64,000 bases of DNA from Plectrocnemia conspersa (taxonomy: Eukaryota > Arthropoda > Insecta > Trichoptera > Polycentropodidae), in the NCBI GenBank assembly GCA_009617715.1, contig VTFK01000512.1, positions 155,613 through 219,612 on the forward strand, given 5' to 3'. Position numbers and translations under genes: made by a program. The notes under the pieces are model-generated. The model made no database searches, was not told the DNA's origin, and saw nothing but the letters and a program-made list of their open reading frames with translations. Within the stretch, counting starts at the first letter, position 1; every line of letters begins with the position of its first letter. Positions 45,255 through 55,734 of this stretch are shown in pieces.

Positions 45255-45339
45255 GCTTAAATAATATATCAGTATATTTTATAATCATTTTTTATATTAC
45301 AATATTAAAATATGTAATAATTTATTTAAAATAGATTGC

Positions 45340-46418
45340 AACTGAAGCCATACAAAAACTTTTTTAATAAAACAAATTAATTTTATTGGCATTTCAGTGA
45401 AATATGTTTCTACTAGTAAAAATGTAATTTATCTGATAGTTGTAAGTTGAATTATAAGCTGTTATAAATTGTCATCTGATTTAAAGAAAAGTTGTGAACA
45501 CTATTTCTAAAACCATATACGCTGAATTTTTTTTTTAATAATAGTTGTAAATGTTTCAGTTATATTGAATAGTGAAATTTGTGATGTTAAATACATTTTA
45601 ACTGACCTTGTTATTGAAATTATATTTACACTAGTGAAAACATAATTCAATGAATAATTTAACAGTTTCAAAAACGAATAAATCACACCCTGCTTGTACT
45701 AATAAAAGTTTAAATAGCAAATTGACATTTTAAATTGGCAAATTGAGTTTTATTTACATTTTAGAAAAGCATATAATTTCATTAGCACCTACTAGTAAAA
45801 ATATATGTATTTATAGCTACCGGCGAAATGTATTCGGATATAATTTCAATAAAACAGTTAATTATATTTTTACTAGTGAAAAAAAATTTCACTGGAAAAT
45901 ACAGATTTATTGTTAAAGTTGCAAAACACCAATTTTCTGTAACTCAAAGCTAACCTAAACGAATCAATCAAACCCAACATGAAGTTGTGTTGGGTTTGAT
46001 GAAAAAAAATGGACGTTTTACATTTGTCAAATTTGTCAAAATCAGCAATTAATTTTTGTAAAATAATATTTTCAATAGTAATAATACATATCTACTTGTA
46101 AAAATATATACCTCGCTTTTACTGAAACAGTTATTGAAATTGTATTTATACCAGTAAAATTATATATATACTAGTATATATATATATATATATACTAATT
46201 ATCAGTCAGATTTTAATGTGCTAAAGAGAAGTTTTGTCTCCATCACACACAAAATTTTCCGTATTTTATCGCATTTTATTATAGAACTTCGACGCAACTA
46301 TAATATAAATATATAAATACGAAGCTTACTAAAGCAAAAAAATACTCACTAAAGTATTTAAAACCGGTATTATCAAGAGAAAAAATAGTCAATACCAGTA
46401 GTGATATTATTTTTTTTA
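45340..46418. repeat. R2/R8 module pieces with a TA microsatellite
   Basis: Repeated ACTAGTAAAAATRTA and ACCGGCGAAATGTATT-type blocks, as in R2, with R8 ends (AAACACCAATTTTCTG, CTAACCTAAACGAATCAA near 45950). A (TA)n tract broken by CTAG lies at about 46164-46196. Confidence 0.5.
45967..46000. repeat. 13-bp hairpin at a head-to-head R8 junction
   Basis: ATCAAACCCAACA is inverted as TGTTGGGTTTGAT across an 8-base loop. It lies exactly where the R8 end is followed by its inverse, so it marks a head-to-head junction. Confidence 0.8.
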
Positions 46419-46419
46419 T

Positions 46420-46910
46420 TAATTGGTAATAAAAATAAGACCGAAAAAATAATATTTAATTGATGATGAACTTCCTGCAGCGACGGTACTGCTTTTGACG
46501 AGAATTTCAATTCCATTTTGACAAAAACTAGAGCAATCACTTCTCAGAAGTAAAAATTCTACGTCAAAAGCAATAAAATTGTGTCGTTGCTGTAGTAATG
46601 AAACGAGCAGTTGTCCAGCGCTCATATTACAATTTTGATTATAATATTTTAATTTCATATGGAACATCTAAACCGAATTTTGACCAAAAGGAGAGCGCAA
46701 AAAACAATTATCACTTCTCAGAAGTCAAAAATTCACGTCAAAAGCAATAAAATCGTGTCGGCGCCGTCGCAGTGGGAACGCTCGTTACCGAGCGTTCCCA
46801 CTGCGACGGTTCCGACACGATTTTATTCCTTTTGACGTGAATTTTTGACTTCTGAGAAGTGATAATTGTTTTTTGCGCTCTCCTTTTGACCAAAATTTGG
46901 TTTTAATATA
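46420..46910. repeat. R1 array with a near-perfect 115-bp-arm hairpin, copy F
   Basis: An R1 unit at 46440-46665 is followed by a giant inverted repeat: arm 46671-46784 and arm 46789-46903, separated by TTAC. From the centre outward the arms read CGAGCGTTCCCACTGCGACG, the GACACGATTTTATT block, TTTTGACGTGAATTTTTGAC, TTCTGAGAAGTGATAATTG and TTTTTTGCGCTCTCC. They differ at only a few positions. A transcript or single strand here would fold into one long duplex. Confidence 0.85.
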
Positions 46911-47059
46911 TTTTTACTACTACTCTAATATTATAAGTACATAATAATATCATTAAGAAAAGCTATCATATTTTTAAAATATATTGTTATATCGAAATGC
47001 AGACAAACTATTTATTTTTCCCCTGAGAGATGAGTTGGCTTAGTTTGTATTTTAAACTT

Positions 47060-47340
47060 GCTTTAATGAAAGTTCTAAAACTATAATTAGTTTATAACTT
47101 TTATTAGGTCAAGTTGAGTTTGTGTAATTCGTGTAGGTTAGGTTTGGGTTTGAACAGCAAATGGACGTTTTGCAACTGTCAAATTGAGTTTCATAGATAT
47201 TTTAGATCAGTTATATTATATTTCCGGTAGTAGAAATACATATCTAATGGTGAAAATGTATATGGACTTTACTAGTAACAATATAGCTCCAGTAAAAAAA
47301 CATTTATACGTTACATATAAATAAATAGTAATAATAGAAA
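47060..47340 (-). repeat. R8 and R2 modules
   Basis: TTATTAGGTCAAGTTGAGTT, GTGTAGGTTAGGTTTGGGTT, TTGCAACTGTCAAATTGAGT. Same order as 39215-39360, then ACTAGTAACAATATA-type R2 blocks. Confidence 0.55.
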
Positions 47341-47832
47341 AATTAAAACCATATAATTTTATTATCATCCGCCAGCTAAATTATATTTACTGAAATTACA
47401 TATATTAAAAAATATTTTCAGGGATATAATCGTGACTATTTTTTTAGATGTTCTTAGTATAAAAAGTCGAGAATATCTGTTTAGAATCAGAGATTTCATA
47501 TCAGATTTTTTCTAGACAGAATTATTTCGGACACATTGTTTTGAACAATTTTTTTTTAATTCAATTTAAAAAATAAGGTAAGTATTTGGAAAACATGTTT
47601 GAAGTTACGCTAGGGACACTACTATTATGTTTTATATAGATCTTTCTGAACGGATTTGGACAAAAGTAACGTTTTCAATAACGAAAAAAAGTTATTAAGA
47701 CGCGCTCGAAATTTTGTCGTTTTTTGCGGTTAATCGAAGTAAAAATAATGATTTATTGGATTTAATTCAAGTTGATTGCTACATTGAACTTGATACTTAG
47801 ATATTTAATTAAAAATATAAAAGATAAAAATT
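47341..47832. other. AT-rich non-coding stretch
   Basis: Contains an isolated TTCGGACACATTG (47524), the complement of the minisatellite motif that follows. No gene. Confidence 0.45.
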
Positions 47833-47945
47833 GTCTGGAATAGTCAATGACCGAAATAATCAGTGTACGCAAAAATCCTATCCGGAAAAAATCAGTGTTC
47901 GGAAAGCTCCTGTCCGCAAAATTCATGTCCAGAAAAATCACCGAG
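47833..47945 (+). repeat. Diverged 15-17-bp minisatellite, about 7 units
   Basis: Units of the type GTCCGGAAAAATCAGT: GACCGAAATAATCAGT, GTACGCAAAAATCCTA, TCCGGAAAAAATCAGT, GTTCGGAAAGCTCCTG, TCCGCAAAATTCATG, TCCAGAAAAATCACC. The frame through it translates as a repetitive K-, R- and V-containing string, which is a by-product. Confidence 0.65.
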
Positions 47946-48351
47946 CCATAATATTATATCACTTGAGTAGTTTACTTAGAACTGATATTTTACTGAACAG
48001 TTTTAGGGTACAGGTATGCTTTACTAATGCTATTATTTCTTTTTAAAGAAATTGATCGCGAAAATTTTAAGTACATTTTATTATACATAATTTGCGATTT
48101 TCATAAGAAAATTAAAATGTGAATCTGACCGCGCCCTCCGTAGTATTTTGATGTATTTTTTTTATAAATATTCCTACCATATTGCACTAAAGAAAATACT
48201 GATATTTATGGAATTGGTATTGAAACCTTAATCATCTAAAATGTAATCAAAAGTATTTTTTCAATGTGACACTACATACATATTTTTTAGGCGTTGAATG
48301 CTATTATAAGATCACACTTATTTAATTGTAATAAGTAGAAACAAAACAGTT
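47946..48351. other. AT-rich non-coding stretch
   Basis: Nothing recognised. Confidence 0.5.
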
Positions 48352-49396
48352 CATATGAGCCGTTGATTTTGAAAGTGGGGCAAATCCATTTTGTTACAAA
48401 AAAGAGTTACAGCTAATTTTCATTAAAAATTAACTTAAAATTTATGTTTTTAATCAATTCACAATCATATATATAAATAAGTGTACATTTTTTACTTGTA
48501 ATTTATTTTCGTCAATGATATTAATTATTTATTGATTTTGAAAGTGAGCCAAGTCCACTTTTAATAAAATAATTTAAATAAAGTTTGTCAAAAACTTATC
48601 TACTAATACATCATTTTAAAATTAAATATAATTAGTGGTCTTAAAAAAGATTTAATAAAAAAAAATTGTCAAAAATATTTAAAAACGATATTTAGAAAAC
48701 AACGAATTAGAAATTAAAAAACTTACATTTTTTTATATTAAATATTTTCCAATCTCTAGTTTTTATACATTTTCAAGAAGTTGGTTGAAATCGCAGAATC
48801 AATCATATAACGTTTTTCAATCAAAATCTCAACTTGTTAAAAATTCAGACTTACAACGTAATTCGCGTCTCATACTAAATTATGATCAATAAATTCATTG
48901 TTATTGTATTAAATATTATTTTGTATTAATAAGGCCCATGGATATTAGTAAGAAAGGAAGAATAATCACATCAGAAAGTGGAGATAGCTCGGAGCTAAAT
49001 AAATACAGATCAAAGAACTTAACACAAAGAAGAAGAATATTGAAACTGTCAGATTCATCATCAGATGAGAAAATTTCTGGATATATCGAGAAGAACGATG
49101 ATACATACATTAAAAAATAATAAAATCTTAAATGAAATAGTAGCAAAAAATATTGTACTCGAACAAGAAAAATTGTTCCTGAAAAAAAATGAAAATAAAA
49201 ACTGTCACTGCAAGTGAGGTTACATGAATGAGGTTGCATATAGCCGAAGAAAGAAACAAAATTTCATAATAAACAAAACATACTTCTAAATGGTTTTACA
49301 CAGATTATTTTCGAATCAATTTAAACGCAAACCATTAATTATCCAACAATAACTTAATACAGACTTATCCCACTTTCAAAGTCAACGGCTCATATG
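48352..49396. mobile_element. Unclassified DNA element with about 35-bp inverted ends (1045 bp)
   Basis: The left end CATATGAGCCGTTGATTTTG (48352), followed by AAAGTGGGGCAAATCC, is matched inversely by the right end, CATATGAGCCGTTGACTTTG reading inward from 49396 and then AAAGTGGGATAAGTC. A subterminal direct copy, GATTTTGAAAGTGAGCCAAG, occurs at 48533. If the outer CA is flank, TA could be the target duplication and TGAGCCG the true end. The interior is AT-rich with one small frame (48938-49120) and no known transposase, so it is probably non-autonomous. Confidence 0.65.
48938..49120 (+). CDS. 60-codon reading frame inside the inverted-repeat element
   Basis: Charged, low-complexity translation with serine-aspartate clusters (MDISKKGRIITSESGDSS, then KLSDSSSDEKISGYIEK). 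No domain recognised. The acidic SSDE-type stretch recalls the N-terminal leader of some cut-and-paste transposases, so it may be a remnant of the parental element's protein; that is conjecture. The frame stops before any catalytic region, and the following 120 bases contain several stops. A chance frame is possible. Confidence 0.25.
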   Translation: MDISKKGRIITSESGDSSELNKYRSKNLTQRRRILKLSDSSSDEKISGYIEKNDDTYIKK

Positions 49397-49679
49397 TTTG
49401 CGAGCTGCAATTTTGAGTTTTTTCACATGTTTGACAATCGTCGACGCCTTGACAATTTCTCTTTATAAGTTCTAGTGATATTTACGTAAACTTTAATAAG
49501 CTGAGACTCTGATTTTACAAAAATATTCAACAGTAAGCGAACATCAACGTTCTACATATACTAACGCTGTTTGAGCAATACCTTGGTATATAGATATGTT
49601 TTTTACAGCAATTTACGTATAAAATTCTTTGGCTTTAATAAAAATTTGTTAAAAAATGTCAACGACGACGACGATAGTA
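49397..49679. other. AT-rich non-coding stretch
   Basis: Nothing recognised. Confidence 0.5.
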
Positions 49680-50460
49680 ATGGTAGCTATTAAGGATAAG
49701 TTTTTAAGACAAGATAAGCAGTCCTCGTCGGACAAAAGCTTCGGAGCGATGACGACGAAGCGAAGAGCGTCACGTAGTCGGCTATTGTATCGTTTGAGGC
49801 GCGGATGATTAGGTTTGACGTTTTGTAAAGCGAGGTGGTGAAAATAAAAAAGTGCTTCTGGCTTTGTGGACCGCGAGCACTTTCTTGTGCGCGGTTAGCA
49901 TCACAATGGAAGGCTTCGGCTCATCGTCAGCTTTGTCGCTCCGTCGCCATTGTCCTCCGCGCATGAATATGTATGGCGGTGGAAAGCGTGGATAAACGGA
50001 GCCAAATTACCTACGATTAAAAACGTCGGCCATTATATAAACAAACATCATCAACATATATGCTAATGTATAGCGCGAATCCAGGGGCCTCGCCGAAATA
50101 TTGATCTGCGTGAGAAAAATAAGAGAAAAAATCGGTTATGTAACAAGAAAAGAATGGGCGGAGTCGAAAGAGACTGGTCGGGCTCCGACATGCGCAAGAT
50201 ATCTTTCAAAATGGGAGCCCAGATGAATCTATGTGTGCACACTACTACCACAGTCGCGGCATTTCAACAAATATACCTACCTACCTACCTATATTTTCGA
50301 GATCAAATAAAATACAGACGCTGCGGTGGAAATTTTACGACCACTAAACCCGACGTCTTAGAAGGACATAATATCCATCTAAGTGCGTCTGGCAAATATA
50401 GATACTTTTACTCCAAACGACCATTTTCCTACGAATTCATAAAAGTAATATAAAAATTAA
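49680..50460. other. CpG-rich unique island
   Basis: Moderate to high GC with CGACGACGACGA at the 5' edge (49662-49673), a CTAC microsatellite at about 50276-50290, and unique sequence rich in CG between. Short overlapping frames only. Probably conserved non-coding. Confidence 0.45.
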
Positions 50461-50613
50461 GGCGATGGCGGTATTAAAATTACCATTACCGAATTAACTG
50501 AAAATTCTATCATAACACTATGGGTTAAAAATTAACATTTAAATGTGAAAATTCAAACTACTAACACGCTTTAATATTAAGATAAAACATTTTATTATTA
50601 TATATATATTATA

Positions 50614-50646
50614 TTGGGTTGATGCAAAAGTTATGACCGTTTTTTA
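50614..50646 (+). repeat. Mariner left inverted terminal repeat
   Basis: About 33 bp, starting TTGGGTTGATGC, with an exact inverse at 51867-51899. Confidence 0.9.
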
Positions 50647-50795
50647 TGATCCTAGGTAAAAAAAATTTTTCTTCAGAAATGATGAATAGTATCTTCTTGT
50701 AAATGATTCCATTGTGTAAAGGATACTTTTCCTCTACTTTCTATTCAGTTTTGGCCTGGCCAGAGTACAGTGAAGAGCCCTTGTATTTTTTCAAA

Positions 50796-51823
50796 ATGTC
50801 GGTCGAGAAAGTGCATTTACGTCATTGTTTACTTTATGAATTTTGTAAAGACAATACCGCGAGTGTGGCAACCAAAAAACATTTGCGAAGTGTATGGTGC
50901 ATATGTCATCAAAGTTCGACAGGTACGAAGATGGTTTACAAAATTCCGATCTGGGGATTTTTTACTAATTGATAAACCACGTACCGGGCGGCCATTTAAG
51001 TCTGATGACGACAAGTTAAAAGTCATAATAGACACCAATCCATGTCTAACCACCAGGGAGATCGCGTCGATGATGGGAGTCAACGAAAAAAAACCGTATT
51101 AAGACATTTGAGGCGTATGGGGATGGTTTCGCGGTACGATGTTTGGATACCTCATCAATTGTCGGCTGCCAATTTATTGGATTGTGTTTCAACGTGCGTT
51201 GCTTTGAGTGCGAGAAAAAACATGAACCTTTTGCATCGTTTGGTAACGGGAGATGAGAAATGGGTCGTGTACAACAACGTGACAAGAAAAAGACATTGGG
51301 CTATACCTGGACAAGCCCCATTAACAACTTCGAAGGCCGAAATCCATAAAAAAAAGTTATGCTTACTGTTTGGTAGGATTGTAAGGGTATTGTGTATTTT
51401 GAACTCTTAGAACGCAATCAGACAATTACAGCAGAACGATATTGTCAGAAATTATCCAAATTAAACATCGCCCTTCAAAAGGATAGACCAGAATTGGTAA
51501 ACAGAAAAGGGGTAGTGTTTCACCACGACAACGCGCGACCACATGTGACTATGATGACCCAACACAAGCTAAATAAGTTGAATTGGGATGTTATCAAGCA
51601 TCCACCGTATTCTCCGGATCTTGCTTCTTCCGATTATCATTTATTCCGATCACTGAAAAATTTTTTAAATGATAAAAAATTTGATACAATAGAGCAGGTA
51701 AAAACATCCCTTACTACATTTTTCGCATCAAAATCCACGGTATTTTACACTAATGGTATTAATAAGTTGATAGAAAGATGGAAGAAGGTTATAAGAACTG
51801 ATGGAAATTATATAATTGATTAA
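50796..51823 (+). pseudogene. Mariner transposase, D,D34D, broken by three frameshifts and a stop
   Basis: The protein would cut and paste the element at TA sites. It starts at the ATG at 50796 (MSVEKVHLRHCLLYEF, the usual mariner N-terminus). Order: N-terminal HTH with RRWFTKFRSGDF; GRP linker; second HTH (TTREIASMMGVNEK, then LRHLRRMGMVSRYDVWIPH); catalytic core with the first Asp in VTGDEKWVVYN, the second in HHDNARPH and the third in YSPDLASSDYHLF. There are 34 residues between the last two, the mariner spacing. C-terminus ERWKKVIRTDGNYIID, stop at 51821-51823. Frameshifts occur at A-runs near 50873-50879, 51086-51093 and 51348-51355, and a TAG stands where a Trp is expected (51374). All three catalytic Asp codons are kept. 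Inactive as read. Confidence 0.93.
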
Positions 51824-51866
51824 ATAAATAATATAAATCTAAAAAAAAAATGTTTAATTGTATATG

Positions 51867-51899
51867 TAAAAAACGGTCATAACTTTTGCATCAACCCAA
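51867..51899 (-). repeat. Mariner right inverted terminal repeat
   Basis: Inverse of 50614-50646, ending in ATCAACCCAA and followed by the TA duplication. Confidence 0.9.
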
Positions 51900-51904
51900 T
51901 ATAA

Positions 51905-52920
51905 CAAAGTCGATAAAGCATTTGCCCTCCCTTGAATTTGGCCCGAAAAATGCATGTCATTTATTAAAATACCATGAATTTTAATGAAATTAAGATACTA
52001 AAAAATGACCACTGACTGGTCACGTTTTGCCCTCCTTCCTCGAAAAATCTGAAATAACGACCTTGATTCTAAGTCAGAAATTCGCGGGTTATCCCGCAAG
52101 AAAAATCTAAAATACAGTCTCAGTTCTATTCCGAATTATGAGATATGCTCTTATTAATTAAATAAATTGTTCAAATGCCTTTATTATACATTACATTTTT
52201 ACCAGTAGATACATATTTTCAAAATAAATTATTTGACAGGTACTAGTAAAATTATATGCTTTCAAATTTTCTTCCAAAATATATACATTTACATACTAAT
52301 TATTATTTATTTACACACGATGTATAAATGAAAATATATTTTTACTAGTGTAGTACAAATACATTTCCACTGGTAGATATATATATTTCTACTAACGGAA
52401 ATATATTTTAATTGATAGGCGCTAGTTAAATTATATGCTGCTCTAAAATGTATATTTTTTATTCAAACGCACATTACAAAAAAATACTACTTACTGGCAA
52501 ACTTTTGCCCCTCCCTCTTAGAAAAAGCTAAAATGACGTCCTTAATTTTGAACCAGAAATTCTCGGGTTATCCCGGCAAGAAAATTTAAAATTATTTAAA
52601 TATTTTTTTAAATATGCAACTTCAGTGAAATCATATCGGAATACATTTTCACCGGTAGATATATATTTCTATGTGCTAAAAATTATATGATTCGACACTT
52701 ATTATAATAAATGTCCTAAAGCTAATTATAGTTGTAGAACTTTCATTAAGTTAAATCCATAATACCTATTAATTTGACAACAAATAAAATCCTAAAACTA
52801 ATTATAGTTGGAAAATAAGTTAAATCCAAAATAAATAGTTTGTCAGAGGAAAATGCGAAAAATTTCGATATAACAATATATTTTAAAAAATATGATAGCT
52901 TTCCTTAATGATATTATTAT
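51905..52920 (+). repeat. R2 module, duplicated
   Basis: GCATTTGCCCTCCCTTGAAT, AAAATGCATGTCATTTATTA, AAAATGACCACTGACTGGTC, GGGTTATCCCGCAAG, then ACCAGTAGATACATATTTTC and GACAGGTACTAGTAAAATTA. Much of this repeats from about 52370 (ACTTACTGGCAAAC, TTGCCCCTCCCTCTTAG, CGGGTTATCCCGGCAAG). The best-preserved R2 region in the window; its left edge abuts the mariner. Confidence 0.65.
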
Positions 52921-53620
52921 AAACTTATAATATAAGAGCATTGGTCAAAGTATATTCAAACCGAATTTTGATCAATAGGAGGGCGCAAAAACAATTATCG
53001 CTTCTCAGAAGTCAAAAATTCACGTCAAAAGCAATAAAATCGTGTCGGGGAACGCTCGGTAACGAGCGCTCACCGCGACGGCGACGGCACGATTTTATTG
53101 CTTTTGACGTGGATTTTTGACTTCTGAGAAGTGATAATTGTTTTTTGCGCTCTCCTATTGGGCAAAATTCGGTTTAGATGTTCCACATTACATTTTTAAT
53201 ATTGTTATAAAAATTCGTAGTATGAGCGCATGATAACCAAGCGTTCCCACTGCGACAGTAATGACACGACTTTACTGCTTTTGACATAAATTTTTGACTT
53301 CTAAGAAGAGATAATTGTTTTTTGCGGTCAAAATTTTGTTTATATGTGATACATTAAATTTTAAATATTATTTAAAAAAATCGTAGTATAAGCGCTAGAT
53401 GACGGCAACGGCACGCTTTTATTGCTTTTGACGTAAATTTTTTTTGCGCTCTCTTTTTTATCGAAATTTGGTTTCGATGTGCTTCATATGATTCTCACTT
53501 ATTTTAAGTCGTAATATTGTTATAAAAAGTTCTAATATATCAACGCTAAATAACCGAGCGTTTTCAGCGCAACGATGACGGCACGATTTTATTGTTTTTG
53601 ACGTAAATTTTAAACAGAGA
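52920..53620. repeat. R1 hairpin array, copy G
   Basis: Hairpin 52959-53175 (AACCGAATTTTGATCAATAG on the left, GGGCAAAATTCGGTTTAG on the right, centre CGCTCGGTAACGAGCG) followed by direct, decaying units to about 53610. Same structure and lead-in as copy A at 2690-3520 (TTGGTCAAAGTRTATTYAAA), so A and G were probably mobilised or duplicated as one unit. Confidence 0.75.
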
Positions 53621-54509
53621 AAACCATGAATTGCTTAGAAAAATGCATGACATTTAATGAAATATTATGAAATTAAAATATTAAAACTTAACTTTTAGTA
53701 TTCGCACAAATTCTAATTCAGATATTTTTCATTTATTAATGTTTAATTATATAAATATTTTTTAAATAACGGGCATGATGACGCATTTGGCAAACCTGTC
53801 AAGTCATAATAAATTATTTAAAAATAGTGTTCAAAGTGTTACAAGAAATTGGAATAATGAAGCTAAAAGCTACTCACGATTAAATAAACCTTGATACTTA
53901 AAAGTTTTAGCAACTCTAGATTTATTGTTTAGATTTGCAACAAAAACATATTTTAAATTTTTAATTTTTTACTAAAAATATATATATTTTATATATTACG
54001 TAAATTATAAAACGAGCTTATAAATACAATAAAAGAGATTTGAAATAAAAAATAGGCTTGAAAGTTTAGTTATTATAATTAATATTGGTATACTTTCAGT
54101 ATTATATTTTATTTCATAATTATATTTAGCAAAACTTACGTACGTAAGCAGCATAAAACTGTATATAAGAAACACGTAGATGAATTAATTGCGTTATGAA
54201 ATTATAGTGTTGCTTAATTAAAATTCTTTACAACTCATTTCCCTTTTCTCACTACTGATAAAAACTATGCGCTCATTTGTAATGTCAATTTAGCACGAAA
54301 ATTACTAGAATACTTTAAATTCTTAGTAAATTTCCGACTTTCGCGATCGCTGAGATTTACAATGTACTCAATAAAGTACAAGTTTATAAGTATTACATAA
54401 TACTATCAAAGATTTCTATTGTTCTTTGTATTCATTGGTTATTATATGCGTCGCGACGATCATTATAAAAACAATCATTATGCAATTAAACATTTGAAAA
54501 TAAAAACAG
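53621..54509. other. AT-rich stretch, R2 trace at start
   Basis: AAAATGCATGACATTTAATG at 53640 is R2 again, directly after R1, showing that R1 is embedded between R2 pieces. The rest is featureless. Confidence 0.5.
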
Positions 54510-54650
54510 ATCTTTTGCACACCTAAAATAGATGAGCACTATTCTACATCTTTGTGTTTAAAATGTTTTTTGAGAAGCTGGATGGCTTGTGCATGTCTTT
54601 GCCGCTACGGTAAGAATAAGGGACGCGATCGCGACTCTCCGAGAATTGAT
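54510..54650 (+). repeat. R3 dispersed repeat, copy 2
   Basis: GAGAAGCTGGATGGCTTGTG, TTTGCCGCTACGGTAAGAAT, AAGGGACGCGATCGCGACTC. Matches 19485-19650 and, inverted, 63190-63330. Confidence 0.6.
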
Positions 54651-54659
54651 ACTACGATT

Positions 54660-55260
54660 CGTACTTCCTTTTGTAAAAATATCTCATACTCCCGCACAAT
54701 AACTGTGGGTGTAGAATGTTCCTGACGCTTTGGGTCGCATTCTTTTTCGTGAATCATTAGAAGAAGGTGCGACGGACTTTCACCTGAAGAGTTATGAGTA
54801 ACGTTGCGACGGACGGCCGCCATCGACACGGTGAGGTAATTATTCGCACGGTGCGGGCGAGTAATTGTCGAGTGCAACAATGGCGAGTGCAACGGCGCTA
54901 ATGACACACGACCGATTACTGCTAATCACCGTCGGCCAATTTCTGACATGTCAGCCTTTCGTCTGATTGCCGACAAGCCACGATGCGGTCGCACTTATTT
55001 GTGGACAAAATGGCCGTCGTGTGTCTCTTCAAACCTTGCGAGTCACTCGACCGCGTCGCACTAATTTACTTTACAACCGCCGTTCTTTATTGTTATTGGA
55101 ATTTCAGTCTTCTTGTTATTTTTAATTGCATCCAGCGTTATTATAACTTTTATTACTCACCGGCGACGCTTAACTACCGACGTCTCAATAACCGTAACTT
55201 ATTTTCATCGCGTTTTGATTGAACGGATTTTAATATCGCTTTCGATGCAACACAAAATTT
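54660..55260. other. CpG-rich unique island
   Basis: Moderate-GC, CpG-containing block with no repeats. A minus-strand 100-codon frame (54605-54907) and a plus 79-codon frame (54983-55222) have no recognised domains. Probably conserved non-coding. Confidence 0.45.
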
Positions 55261-55734
55261 TAATTATAATAAAACATTTTACATTATGACCCCGCTCGAA
55301 ATTGTATTAGGCAATTGTACGCTTAGTTTAATTGTAAATTCGCTTTCATTAGAGAATTTTATTTATTGTTTTTCTGCGTCGATTCAGAGTGAGTTATTAT
55401 GTAAATCGACTCATTCATTGATATGCCTACTTCACTGAATGGTATGTAAAACATTCTATAAATCATTCAGTTAATCAATTTTAATTCATAGCAAACAATT
55501 AGCGCAGACCGTCGTTAATTAAATAACACCTGATAATTACGTGCATCGTATACCATAGACTTGTATATCTTCCATTTTAAAAAAATTTATTACAATATAT
55601 GATAATATAATATTATTAGAAAAAAATGAAATGGAAAATCCAGTGTTAAATCTGAAGGTGAAACTATAAGTTTCTGTGATTCAGTTAAGAACCAAATCAG
55701 AGTGTCCTACCCATAAGGGTCCGGAAAATTTAAC
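55261..55734. other. AT-rich non-coding stretch
   Basis: Nothing recognised. Confidence 0.55.

Larger units (their letters stand above)
50614..51899 (+). mobile_element. Complete mariner-family transposon (1286 bp)
   Basis: Both ends are present: TTGGGTTGATGCAAAAGTTA at 50614 and its inverse ending at 51899, with the match continuing to about 33 bases (through GACCGTTTTTTA). TA dinucleotides at 50612-50613 and 51900-51901 are the mariner target duplication. The length is typical of the family (about 1.28 kb). One transposase gene fills the interior. The TTGGGTTG end and the transposase motifs suggest a mellifera-like or related subfamily, but subfamily placement needs an alignment. It is inserted next to an R2 repeat. 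Confidence 0.95.

Noticed and set aside
47831..48046. 71-codon frame as a gene
   Set aside because: The first half is the translated minisatellite and the second half has no motif.
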